64,000 nucleotides of DNA from Cryoendolithus antarcticus (Eukaryota; Ascomycota; Dothideomycetes; Cladosporiales; Cladosporiaceae). The notes beneath the pieces are model-generated. The model was given only the letters and a program-made list of their open reading frames with translations, did no database searches and was not told where the DNA came from. Below, one piece after another: positions 31,897 to 42,598 of this stretch. Each line of letters opens with the position of its first letter. The stretch's first letter is position 1. Both the position numbers and the translations under genes were made by a program. The stretch spans positions 682,001 through 746,000 of the forward strand of contig NAJO01000016.1 of the NCBI GenBank assembly GCA_002077065.1, written 5' to 3'.

Positions 31897-33223
31897 GTTG
31901 CTCATCAGGCCCGGGAGCGATCCACTCGATGACTTCGCATGCTCGGGGTTCCGGAGCGCAGGCATACATGAGATGATGATGTGGACATGGGGGTAGAAAC
32001 GGTGGCAGATGTTGTGAGGAGACGATGGATATGACGGGCAGAAACGATCGAGAGCATAGCGAGATGGTTGGATTTTTTCTCACGTTGCTAGCCTTACTTT
32101 GAAGCCGATGCAAATATTGAGATCAGTGTGAATTGGATCAGCAGTAGGACGATGTATCAGAGTCGTGTTTTCAATGACTTGTGGTGACCACTGTTATGTG
32201 ACGCCTCTTCACGCGAATGTAGATACAGTATCTCTCATGCGACAGTCGACACACTCGATAATCATTGTGAACGCGCACGCCGCCAGCATGCCTGGGTGAG
32301 CAGTCGCACAGACTTAATCAAGGCCGAAATGCTCCGAGGACATGGGTCCTTTCATCTGGTCCACGGGCGCCTTCGCACGACTTCAACATTGCAGAGCATC
32401 TATCAGCAGTCGGCGATCAGCACTTCCAGACCAAGAACTACGCCGAGCTGCGAGTCTGCCACTGGTAGGTTCGGATGCTATGTTTGAGCACATGGACTGG
32501 CCGTTGCCTAGTGTCCAGCTGCGGGCCTCAGTTTCAACATCAGCGCCAGTTTCGTCGTCGTCGTTCATGCGCTTTACGCGTGCGGAACTTGATTCTGGGG
32601 AATTTGCCCGGCAGGAACTCTATCGAGATTTTGACGACGCTTGTTGGGTTTTCGCGGGGGCCGAGCGTGATGCGCAGGGAGAGGGAGGAGGGCGTGAAGG
32701 AGTCGTGGAAGTGGACTTGTTTGTGGTCTTGCAGTGGATCGATGGGGAAGGGTGGGTATTCTGAGGGAGGCATTGTGATGGTTCTTGAAGGGGTATGGTA
32801 GAGAATCTGAGTGGGAAAACATCGCAAAGTAAACACCGGAACGTCTACACACCTTGCGACTCGATGTCTATCATCTTCTCTCACTTCAGCCGCACAAATT
32901 TCTAGCACGTGTGCCCCGAGACGAGATCATCTTGCTCTCGGTCGTCCATGTGATGGGTTTCGGAACTTGAGACACTGAGGCGGACTCGTGATGCCAAATG
33001 GAGGACATGCTTACAAGCCGATGGAGTAATGCCTTGAAGCACGATGATCTGGAAGTGTTAAGTGTACATGCAGGCATTGCGGATGTGATAAGGAAGGAGA
33101 TCAAAGTGAAGCGCGTCAAGGTCGCGTGAGGATGGATCTCAACCCCACCAACGTCGCGTCTCCGTCTGCGTGATCGAACACCACCGCTGATGTGACGAGA
33201 ACGAGTGAGGGCAAATCGCTGAA
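31897..33223. other. Intergenic, 1.3 kb, with one possible small gene
   Basis: Holds the 3' end of the Cys-repeat locus and the promoter of gamma-tubulin. The only coding-like stretch is the minus-strand frame at 32540-32773, listed separately. Confidence 0.45.
32540..32773 (-). CDS. Small orphan open frame with coding-like codon use
   Basis: A 77-residue frame from an ATG in ACAATGC context. It reads MPPSEYPPFPIDP and includes LRITLGPRENPTSVVKISIEF. Codons strongly favour C endings (TTC, ATC, CTC, GTC), as in the real genes nearby, unlike other short frames in this gap. It ends in an Arg run at a GACGACGACG tract. Read one base shifted there, another frame runs on for about 60 codons to 32383 (DETGADVETEAR), so the gene may be frameshifted or the true exon may differ. 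No family recognised; could be a relic. Confidence 0.3.
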   Translation of the reverse strand: MPPSEYPPFPIDPLQDHKQVHFHDSFTPSSLSLRITLGPRENPTSVVKISIEFLPGKFPRIKFRTRKAHERRRRNWR

Positions 33224-34815
33224 ATGCCGCGGTGAGCGCTTGATAAGCCTCAGGTAGTCTCTGCAGTCCATACTGACTACTTGCAGGGAGATCATAACCC
33301 TCCAGGCCGGCCAATGCGGCAATAGCGGTGCGTGCTCCTCCTCCAGCGACCTTCTCTTACACATCTCTGATCTCCTACACGCACAGTCGGCTCCCAATTC
33401 TGGCAACAACTCTGTCAAGAACACGGCATAAACCAGGACGGCAACCTACACCCTTACGCCGCCGAAGGGCCCCACGCAGGCGGCGACCGCAAAGATGTCT
33501 TCTTCTACCAATCCGACGACACGCGCTACATCCCGCGCGCAATCCTCTTAGACCTCGAGCCCCGCGTCATAGACTCCATCCTGTCAGGCCCCTACAAGAA
33601 CATCTACAACCCGGAGAATGTCTACGTGCACAAGTCTGGAACCGGGGCGGGGAATAATTGGGCTGCAGGGTATGCTATGGGAGAGACGATACAGGATGAG
33701 GTGCTGGATATTATCGATCGGGAGGCGGATGGGAGTGATAGTCTGGAGGGGTTCATGTTGTTGCACTCTATTGCGGGCGGGACGGGGAGTGGGCTGGGGA
33801 GTTTCTTATTGGAGAGGCTGAACGATCGGTTTCCGAAGAAGTTGATTCAGACTTATTCGGTGTTTCCGGGAAACCAGGATGACATTGTTGTGCAGCCGTA
33901 CAACTCACTGCTGAGCTTGCGGAGGTTGACGCAGAATGCGGATTCGGTGGTTGTGTTGGACAACGGGGCTTTGAGCAGGATCGCTGCGGACACACTGCAT
34001 GTTCAGGAGCCGTCGTTCGCGCAGACGAATCAGCTGGTGAGCACGGTGATGTGTGCGAGTACGGCGACGTTGCGGTATCCGGGGTATATGCACAATGATC
34101 TGGTGGGCATAGTGGCGAGTCTGATCCCGACGCCGAGATGCCATTTCTTGCAGACGAGCTATACGCCATTTACGGGGAATAACGTGGAGGCTGCGAAGCT
34201 CGTGCGGAAGACGACTGTGCTGGATGTAATGCGGCGACTGCTGCAGCCGAAGAACAGGATGGTATCAGCCAACCCGAGCAAGACGAGCTGCTACATTTCC
34301 ATACTGAACATCATCATGGGCGAGGCGGATCCAACTGATGTGAGTGCACACCCCCGACCCCTCCACGACTACCACTAACAGCAACACAGGTCCACAAATC
34401 CCTCCTCCGCATCCGCGAACGCCAACTCGCAACCTTCATCCCCTGGGGCCCAGCTTCAATCCAAGTCGCCCTCTCCCGCACATCCCCCTACCTCCAACCG
34501 CCCTACTCTTCCCGCCCGCCGCCGCGCGTAAGCGGCCTCATGCTAGCAAATCACACCGGCATCGCGACGCTATTCAAGCGCATCGTCGCGCAGTACGACA
34601 TGTTGCGGAAGCGGAACGCGTTTTTGGAGCAGTATAAGCGTGAGGATCCGTTTAGGGATGGGTTGGGGGAGTTTGATGAGGCGAGGACGGTGGCGGTGGA
34701 TTTGATTGCGGAGTATGAGGCTGCGGAGAAGGCTAACTATTTGAGTGGGGATGGGGAGGAGGAGGTGGTGGGAACGGGGCCTGATAGGAGGACGGATGGG
34801 GTTACAGGGAGGTGA
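33224..34815 (+). CDS. TUBG: Gamma-tubulin
   Basis: Microtubule-nucleating tubulin of the spindle pole body. Four exons: 33224-33231 (only 8 nt, ATG CCG CG), 33287-33327, 33387-34339 and 34390-34815, together 475 residues. Removing the first three introns yields [16 protein letters not shown] then [10 protein letters not shown]. The GTP-binding tubulin signature reads [28 protein letters not shown] and the NPENVYVHK segment distinguish gamma from beta tubulin. [32 protein letters not shown] also fits gamma. The C-terminus ends in an acidic GDGEEE stretch followed by a basic tail, somewhat longer than usual. Confidence 0.95.
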
Positions 34816-35461
34816 ACGATCTTATGATGACCCGGGCGTTCTGGGGGGATTTGATGGGCTGAATACCAGGCGATGGGGCCGGCAGTCATGAGTCTAGTGC
34901 TCATTCACGTTTGAATGGTACCAGATTGTTCTATCAGGTCTCGTCGTCTCGCCGATGTGAGAGCATCTATCGCCACTTAGGGCGCACTTGATGGTGGCGT
35001 TTCATTGGACATTCTCTGGTGGACCTTTTTCATGCCAGGTTTTCGTCAACGCCGTTTCATATCCACGGGCGGTCGTGCATCTAAAGATGCGAACACGCTT
35101 GGTGACGTGGATCTTTTCCGTTACATGTCATCCACCGTGGCGGTGCACTCCATGGATGTCAGAATCGAACGATCTTGGCGTGCAGGTGCGGGTCCAAGGA
35201 ACCTCACGGAGCCGAAACCACACCGCAATGTCGTGCCTGAGGAGAACGTACGAGCTTCTGATGTGCATTGCTCATCTAAGCTGCATAAAGGATACTTCCA
35301 CCACGACACCCTTCAACAGGCCGGTCATGTATTACAACACGTAGAGAACGGTCGTATGCCTGTGCAACACTGGCAGTTTCCACCACGCGCCCCTGCTAGA
35401 ACACGAAATGGAGGACGACATGGCGTGGCAAGGCGGTTTCGCCTCGACTTTCGACGCGTAA
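34816..35461. other. Intergenic upstream of SREBP, may hold its first exon
   Basis: 646 bp. An ATG at 35408 opens 17 codons in the SREBP frame (MEDDMAWQGGFASTFDA) before a TAA at 35459-35461. A start exon spliced to the acceptor GGGTCAG at 35470 is possible but no donor is convincing. Confidence 0.4.
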
Positions 35462-38278
35462 TTGGGTCAGAATAACGAGGACTGGGAGGACTGGCTGCGA
35501 TGGGACCCAGCAGCTGGAGACCAGACATCGCCGGACATTGGCTTTTCTTCGCATGCTGGTTCAAGCAAGCACGATTCTCCGATACAGGACCCAGTCCTTC
35601 CAGCCAGCGCTTTTGACGGCCTGAACGGCACGATAGCGCCACCGCTAATCGTTAGCGACGAGGGCATGGACTTCGGCTCTGGGATGGGCGAGGGTGGCTT
35701 TGCATTTGGCGTGGGAGACGCTGTACCGGACAGCTTCACCTTCGATCCGGCGCTGATGGGTCAGATGGGCATGGAGAGCACGATCAAGCCATACCAGATG
35801 ACCGCTCCGATGCCCATACAACCCCTGGCTGCGCCCGAAGAACAAGCCTTGCTCTCTGCGCTGTCCGCAGATCCCAGCTTCGGCCAAGGATCTCTGGGCC
35901 AAGCACCAGTAGCTTCGACCACCGAGCACAGTCCGGCATCGTCCAACAGCAAGCGCACGAGCTTGTCATCACAAACATCGCCGGATCCACCACCGAAGAA
36001 GAAGGGGGGACGGAAGAGGAAGGTGGACGCAGTCGAGAAGGAGGTTGTGGACGACGGGGAGCAGCAATATGACGAGGACGGCCGTCCAATCAAAAAGACA
36101 TCTCACAATGTCATCGAAAAGCGGTATCGCAACAATCTCAACGACAAGATTGTTGCACTGCGGAACAGCGTCCCTGCTTTGCGCGCTATAAGTCGCATCA
36201 ATGCAGGCGATGACTCGGAGGATCTTGAAGGTCTTGCACCAGCACACAAGCTCAACAAGGCTACGGTCATGGCGAAGGCGACTGAGTACATCAAGCATCT
36301 CGAGAAGAGAAACAACACTATGCAAGATGATATGAACGCACTCAAGGCCAGGCTCGCGGCCGTGGAGGCTACGATCAACCAGTCGCGTGAACGATCGGCA
36401 AGCATGAGTATCAGTCCACCCAGTGGCACCATGCGACCCCGCGAGATGTCGAATGTGTCACAAATCGCGCAGACATATCTCAACATACCGACGCAGAGGC
36501 AGCACCAGCAATACGCACAGCAACAATCACCACCCAACTACAACCGACCACCGAATCCACCAGCCGAAGCACAGAACCAGGAAGGCGTACGCGGTGGCCG
36601 AGGCGGTATGATGAATAAGCTTATGCTTGGCTCTATGGCCGGTCTTATGGTCATGGAGGGCTACACAGAGTCGTCCGCGTCCAGCTCAGATGGCTCGAGT
36701 CGTGGACTGTTCGCTGTACCTGGCATTGATCGCCTGGTCAGACGTGGCATGCCTTCGTCAGAAGTTGGTCCCCTGTCTACTCCAACATTCATGCCACTAT
36801 TGAAGCTGCTCTTGGTGCTTGGAGCTGTCATATATCTGATCGCGCCGCTGGTTGCGCGTCGACCGAAGGCTAAGCAAGCAGCCCGTACCCACGTCCGCTT
36901 ACCTAAAGCGCCATCGCTTGCGTCGCCTGTTGAGGTGCGACGCAAGGCATGGCTCACGGCTGTGCAGAGTGTCTGGATTCCGAAACATTTCCTGCTCGAA
37001 GTCTATGCAGTGGCATCGAAGATGCTAAAGCTGTCTATACGACGTCTCATCGGCGCAGAGACATACACGATGCTCACTGGCCTCAATAGCGAGGAAGAAG
37101 CTGCCCGCATCAAGGCGTGGGATATCGCTATCGACGCTCAGCTTGCTGGAGGCGATGCTGAAGTCAGCTACTATCGCTTGCTGCTCACACTCATGGCTAG
37201 CGGTACGCTACCAGACTCACCTACTCGTCTCATGCAAAAGGCCATCCATTTTCGAGTCTTCTTCTGGGACGTCGCCAACGCCGGCTACGGTAATCTGGTA
37301 GGCTTCAAGCAGCTCACAGAGAGAGTGGGCAAAATCTACTGGGAGTCTGCGCGCAAACAACAGAAAGAGCTTCTGCATTCCAAGCAGCAGGGCCGTCCGA
37401 CGGCCGGAGACGATGTGGACCTCCTGCCAGACCACTTGGCCAGATTGGTCGAGCTGGACTGTGATGAAGTGCTGGGTGATGAGATGATCCAGCGTGCATG
37501 GAACTTAGCGTGGAACAAGCCATCAGCCCACGCTCTCGTCCATAACGCTGCAAGAGACAGCGTCGTCGAAGACCATGCTATCCGCTCTCCACTCGAGGCT
37601 GTCGCTGCGTGGTACTCCAATATCTTGGTCGACGAAACACTAGCCGACACCTTGAGTACCAGGCATTCCAAGATTGACATGGAGTACTACCTCGGCCTTG
37701 CAGTCAGCGTTGCACCACCCGCATCCGGCACGGAGGCAAGGTCGCTAGCAGCGAAGGCTGTACTCTCCAACACGAATCGTGAGGCGAACATCATCACTGC
37801 GCTTGAGTGCCTGCCGGCTTCCTCACCCACCAGTCCAAGCATGAACATCGTCAGCCATGCACCGGCCTCGCCCGAGGTGCGGACAGCGCTCACCCTTGCA
37901 AAGCTGATCTCACTTTCGGCCCCCACCACTTCACCGGCCGCGAAGCTGAGTGCGTCGCAGTCGCTGGGGAGACTGCATTTCGCCCCAGAACACTTCACTC
38001 TGCTCACTGCAGTAGCGTCTGTCCGATTAGTGCAGGTTATGACAGCTGACCGCCATGCCACATCATCCATCGATCATGGCGTCGAGGATCTTGCATGCAA
38101 TCTGCGAGTCTGGGTTGGGACGGTAGCTGGACGGTCTTCTGGTCTGCACAGATTGGAGAGGAACAGGGTCGTTGAGGTATGCTTGGGCGTTGTGAGGAAG
38201 CTTGGGGGATGGGAGGTGGACAGTGGGTACGGGAGTCGTGGTGGAAGCCCGACGAGAGTTCAGGAGGTGACGAAATGA
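35462..38278 (+). CDS. srbA: Fungal SREBP (SrbA-type) membrane-bound bHLH factor, start unresolved
   Basis: Sterol- and oxygen-responsive transcription factor that is held in the ER membrane and released by cleavage. The frame is open for about 938 codons. The bHLH domain (about 215-285) has HNVIEKRYRNNLNDKI, with the Tyr that is specific to SREBPs among bHLH proteins, a long acidic loop, and KLNKATVMAKATEYIKHLE. A leucine-zipper-like helix follows. Two hydrophobic helices lie near 385-400 (LMLGSMAGLMVM) and 445-462 (LLKLLLVLGAVIYLIAPLV), flanking a short loop as expected. The remaining 475 residues match the fungal SREBP C-terminal domain (DUF2014). The first in-frame ATG is 35666. The coding-like sequence DWEDWLRWDP before it suggests the true start is upstream, across an in-frame TAA or an intron. 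Confidence 0.88.
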   Translation: MGQNNEDWEDWLRWDPAAGDQTSPDIGFSSHAGSSKHDSPIQDPVLPASAFDGLNGTIAPPLIVSDEGMDFGSGMGEGGFAFGVGDAVPDSFTFDPALMGQMGMESTIKPYQMTAPMPIQPLAAPEEQALLSALSADPSFGQGSLGQAPVASTTEHSPASSNSKRTSLSSQTSPDPPPKKKGGRKRKVDAVEKEVVDDGEQQYDEDGRPIKKTSHNVIEKRYRNNLNDKIVALRNSVPALRAISRINAGDDSEDLEGLAPAHKLNKATVMAKATEYIKHLEKRNNTMQDDMNALKARLAAVEATINQSRERSASMSISPPSGTMRPREMSNVSQIAQTYLNIPTQRQHQQYAQQQSPPNYNRPPNPPAEAQNQEGVRGGRGGMMNKLMLGSMAGLMVMEGYTESSASSSDGSSRGLFAVPGIDRLVRRGMPSSEVGPLSTPTFMPLLKLLLVLGAVIYLIAPLVARRPKAKQAARTHVRLPKAPSLASPVEVRRKAWLTAVQSVWIPKHFLLEVYAVASKMLKLSIRRLIGAETYTMLTGLNSEEEAARIKAWDIAIDAQLAGGDAEVSYYRLLLTLMASGTLPDSPTRLMQKAIHFRVFFWDVANAGYGNLVGFKQLTERVGKIYWESARKQQKELLHSKQQGRPTAGDDVDLLPDHLARLVELDCDEVLGDEMIQRAWNLAWNKPSAHALVHNAARDSVVEDHAIRSPLEAVAAWYSNILVDETLADTLSTRHSKIDMEYYLGLAVSVAPPASGTEARSLAAKAVLSNTNREANIITALECLPASSPTSPSMNIVSHAPASPEVRTALTLAKLISLSAPTTSPAAKLSASQSLGRLHFAPEHFTLLTAVASVRLVQVMTADRHATSSIDHGVEDLACNLRVWVGTVAGRSSGLHRLERNRVVEVCLGVVRKLGGWEVDSGYGSRGGSPTRVQEVTK

Positions 38279-38565
38279 TGGAGGAACCTAATGAGGACCA
38301 TGATCGGCAGCCTACATGGCTAGCAATACTTGTATAGTGCACAGAGACATGAATGAAGCAGCGTTCAAACATAATACTGGGCATCACGTGCCCAACGCCA
38401 GTCGGAAACAGAAACGCCGACCTCCGCCAAGACTTCGCAGAAATTCGACATCCACATCGAGGGATCGCAACTCCAGCAACGACTCTTCTTTCTGCAGACG
38501 TAGGATAGCCACTTCTTTGCGTCCCACTCCAATCATCTACCCTAATCATTCAAAACACCGCAAAC

Positions 38566-39153
38566 ATGGTCGCCACAGTACGTATCTCGCTTTGCTCCCA
38601 CGCCCGGACGCCTTGACTGGCCGTTCCGCGGTGCTGAGTAGGCTTGAGAGCAGGTAACTGAGCGCAGCAATGTAGAAAGTCAACACCAAGTCAGCAGCTG
38701 GCACCAAGAGTGCGGGTGGAAAGAAGGCTGGGAAGGTGACGAAGAAGGTATGCGGTCCTGCGAATCACCCACTACACTACGATTGCGCAAGCAATGTGAA
38801 GTGACACCGCTGACGATCAATGCCAACAGTACATCATTAACGCCACGCAACCCGTCAACGACCGCATCTTCGACGCCGGCGCCTACACGACCTTTTTGCA
38901 ACAGCGCATCAAGGTGGACGGCCGCACCGCCAATTTGGGGGACAACATCACCGTCTCCAACTTGGGCGATGGCCGGATTGAGGTTGTGTCGCATCAAGAT
39001 TTCAGCGGACGGTACTTGAAGTACTTGACCAAGAAGTTCTTGAAGAAGCAGCAGTTGAGGGATTGGTTGAGGGTTGTGAGCGCGAATAAGGGGGAGTACT
39101 CGCTCAAGTTCTTCAATGTTGTGGGCGAGGAGGGGGACGAGGATGAGGATTAG
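38566..39153 (+). CDS. RPL22: 60S ribosomal protein L22
   Basis: Component of the large ribosomal subunit. Three phase-0 exons, 38566-38577 (12 nt), 38676-38747 and 38830-39153, give 135 residues. The basic N-terminal tail (KSAGGKKAGKVTKK) leads into YIINATQPVNDRIFD, then FLQQRIKVDGR, LGDNITVSN, SGRYLKYLTKKFLKKQQLRDWLRVV in two pieces and an acidic EEGDEDED end, all classic eL22. Introns in the first codons are common in ribosomal protein genes of filamentous fungi. Confidence 0.95.
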
Positions 39154-42100
39154 CTGTGCGGCACTAGAGGTGGGTGAGAAGCGGAAGGTGGATGTGATGG
39201 TAACAGCGGTGCGCGACGTCTGCGAAACCTGGCGATAGCTATGTCGAGCGGAGATAGCGGTGCTAAGATCACACGTCGTACACCACGTCTTGCTAGCACC
39301 ATCGAAGCATTGAGTCCAAGTTCAGCTTCGTCATCGTCCACTACAATGCTCGCTACAATTGTTACCCTTGAAAAACAGCCCATCACTCGGCTACATCCGC
39401 TACCGAATGTGTCCCTGAGCCCTACGCCCTCTCAAAGCAGATCTGGCTGCATGAACAGCAATCCGACTGTGCACGTTGTGCCGACTGCATGTCATTCCGG
39501 TCCTTCGTGCACTCCGATCCTAGTGCAGGCCTGCCTCGTTCCTTCTAGAGCGATGTGCAGGATTTCACCGGACAGTATAGATGAGCGGAATGGCAGCGGT
39601 ACCACCAAAAGCGTAGGAATCGTAGCGAGGGAAGTATTGGCCAAGCGTTCGACCCGAAGTCCCAGGTATGCCATTGACGGTACGCAATTAGTCTTGAGCG
39701 CTGGGGGCCACGGCGGCCCTAGATGACTATACCCTCCTTGACGGCAGACTCGTAGTGAGGTTTCACCGGCGTATTGGAGGTAGATGCTGTGGGCTCGAAA
39801 ATGCACGCAGCGCCAGAGACATAATCAATGGATTCCAGGCAAGCTGTTTCTGCCCCCCAAAATTCTGCAACGTTGAGAGTGCTCGTGTCAACTTGCCCAG
39901 GGCGATGGGCTGGTCGGTCGCAGTGTGGCTGAGGCTTGCGGGCGTACAGGGAGCACTCATACCCAGTGTGCTCGCACTTGCCGTTATGGATCCGTAGACT
40001 CACTGTTGTAGGTTCGCTTGTAGTGGCACAGGAGCATGCTGACTTCTGGAGAAGCAGGGCTCCCTGCCAGTTGTACTCGGCGCCGCTCCCAAGTGAAGAA
40101 ATGCCTTTGGCATATCGGGATGTGCATGCTGTACTGCCTCATTCTTCATGCCTACGTCCCGAGAATGCACAACGTTTCTTCGAAGTGCTGCGGCACCGAC
40201 GAGCATCCGTTCCCGATATAAGCTCAATGACATCATTGTATGAGCGAGTCGCAACGGACTTTGGGAGGCTCGTGGGTGATCATCGGGAGATGCCCGGGCC
40301 TGGACAGGCAGTTGTGATACCGTAGTGAAGATTGTGATCTTCAGGTCCACTATTGACACTCCACAGCTGGAAGGCTTGGATGCTGCCTTTGATATGTATC
40401 ATACGATCATGAGGGGTCTCGTGTCAAACTCGGCTGATGGACATTTGTCGGGAAACCACATCTCGCGTGAGTTGTTAGTGTATTGCGCCGAGCCAATGGT
40501 CTACCTGCTGATAGCAGTAGCCTACAACGCTGCAACGATCAATATCACGGACTGCGATGCATTCTCGACAGAAGTCGAGGCTGCACTCAGGATGATTAGA
40601 CATAAGTCATTCGCCAAGTCATGATCTCGTGGTCGCACAACGCTGGTAGCACCCTGTCGATAGACCGCCGAACACCTATCGCAATTCGGATTGACTGCGT
40701 GACCCGAAGCCCGGGCATCTCCTCTTTTGGATCACCCGTGACTCCCCAGCCTGTCAAAGTTTCTGACAGCAGAGCCCAGAAGGCGCCAGGAAGCCACCAA
40801 GACTCCCAAGCAAACGCAACGACACGCCCGGGGCAAGCTGAGCCATGCTGTCGGTCCTTCCACGTGGATGTGGATGGAAGGAAGGTTATGGGCTGCGACC
40901 CTCAACCACCAGCTTGATACCGCCACATCCAGTGTCACGACACGCGAGAGGGCGGCATTAGCCCGAACTTTGTGCGATGAAGGACCACGCGGGTGCGTCG
41001 CACGCAGTGGGTCTGGTTAACAGAAGACAGGGGGCGACCCGAAGTACGATATGAACATGAAGCTATATGCGCGCGGTGTGCGATGCCCTCGTGATCACCG
41101 TGAACCAGCACCGTCAACCAAGTCCTGAATGAGAGTATGCTGGATACGTGATTAATCCTCCGAATACCAAGAAGCGACGTCGTTTCCGAGCATTTTTCCT
41201 TGCGAGAAAGAGGATGTTCACCCCACATTTATGCAGGGTGGCGGTGGCAGGGCGTGGCTGGCTATGTGGCAGGCTATTTTGGGAGCTATCGATTTTCTAT
41301 TGTGTGACGAAATGCAATGAATCGCGCAGTTGCACAATGCTGCTATCTGATGGACAGTTGTATTGTTGCCCCCACCCGACTCCGACGGTCCAAAGGGGAT
41401 GGAGAAAGACACTATGCTCAACATACTACGTTACAAAGCGCAATTTCGCTCGCGAGTCGCATTCGAGGGACCCCACTTCCCTCCGATCTTGATTTGTGTC
41501 GGGCGATAAAGTTGACATCGACAGGAGGAGCCTGATCGGAGAGTCGCCGTGAGATAGTATGGCAGCTTCTCGGCTGCTCCATCATCGTGCTGACCTTATC
41601 TGGCAAGGTTTCGTGTAGGTCTGCGGGGACTGCAGCTGGTTGGACGATTTATTACCAGCGGTCAACAGCTGTGACAGCTGGCGCGCGTGAAAGGCTATGT
41701 GCAGCTCACCGTCTCCTTGAGGCCAGAAGGAAGCAAGTGCAAGCTGTCGCCGATGATAGGAGGGCGGACGCAGTCTACCTCAAGGCTGCGCACAGCCATG
41801 ACTCGGAACCCTGGTCCCAAATTACCATGGTTTGACAGTTCCGCATCGAGCATCTGCAGGCTTGCTCTCGGACCGCTCGGCAAGGCCCACTCTTACCTTG
41901 CCGTTTTCGTGCCTCGCATCCTGATGTTGCGCAGCCATCACGCTACTCTATTTGCTCTGCCGGAACGAGGAAGGCAGGGCAAGCTGCGCTGCAATAGTCC
42001 CATGTCACGGCATGTCACGGCATGTCACGATGTACAGCATGATCGGCACCCGCAGGCTTACTTTTCGTATGGCGCCGTAACAGCTACAGTGTGCTGCCCA

Positions 42101-42598
42101 GTTGACGCGACTCGCTCTGTCACTCGCTTCGCAAGCCTATTTGGGCCACAAGCTGCGTGCCTTGCTATCCCAGTTTGGCTATGGGCCTCGTGGTGCCTTG
42201 CGTTCTGAGACCGGTAGGGCGGACTGATTGGGTACCGTTGGGGGCGAGCTGGCTGTGGCGGCTCTCCATGGTCCTAGCGCTCACGCGGTCGTGCTCAGCA
42301 CCGCGCTCGCACGGCCAAGCGCCGCGGGAAGATCCAAGCAGGATCGTGCTCACTGCTAGGAAGGAATGGGATGTGTTCCTAAGCCTTGCGCCCGCCGCCG
42401 GCGCAGTCCAGCGCTGACGCCCTGTGTCTAAAGGTAGCTCTCGCTCTGACGTGCCCTGAAACTCTGCAATTTGCCCTAGCACGAGCGTACATGTATATCG
42501 ACTTTCTCCGAACTGGGCTAACAACGCTGCCTTTTTTCATCACGCCTTGTCGCACACTCCCAAGCACATCGACGTGCGACTAATTTGCGACATCCACC
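39154..42598. other. Gene-poor island, 3.4 kb
   Basis: No gene I can support. The best candidates are plus-strand frames 39241-39726 (Ser/Thr-rich, weak codon bias), 40101-40325 and 40325-40624. The last looks protein-like (LVYCAEPMVYLLIAVAYNAAT), but I found no splice pair that joins the latter two in phase. They may be remains of one degraded gene. A 10-bp tandem repeat sits at 42001-42029. The right end is the P450 promoter. Confidence 0.45.
42001..42029. repeat. Three tandem copies of CATGTCACGG
   Basis: Three directly adjacent copies; the last ends CGA instead of CGG. Located about 570 bp before the P450 start codon. Could be a repeated regulator site or chance slippage. Confidence 0.6.

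Noticed and set aside
35143..35470. 328-bp intron giving SREBP the start MSSTVA
   Set aside because: Phase fits, but the GTGCAC donor is weak and the intron is far longer than others here.
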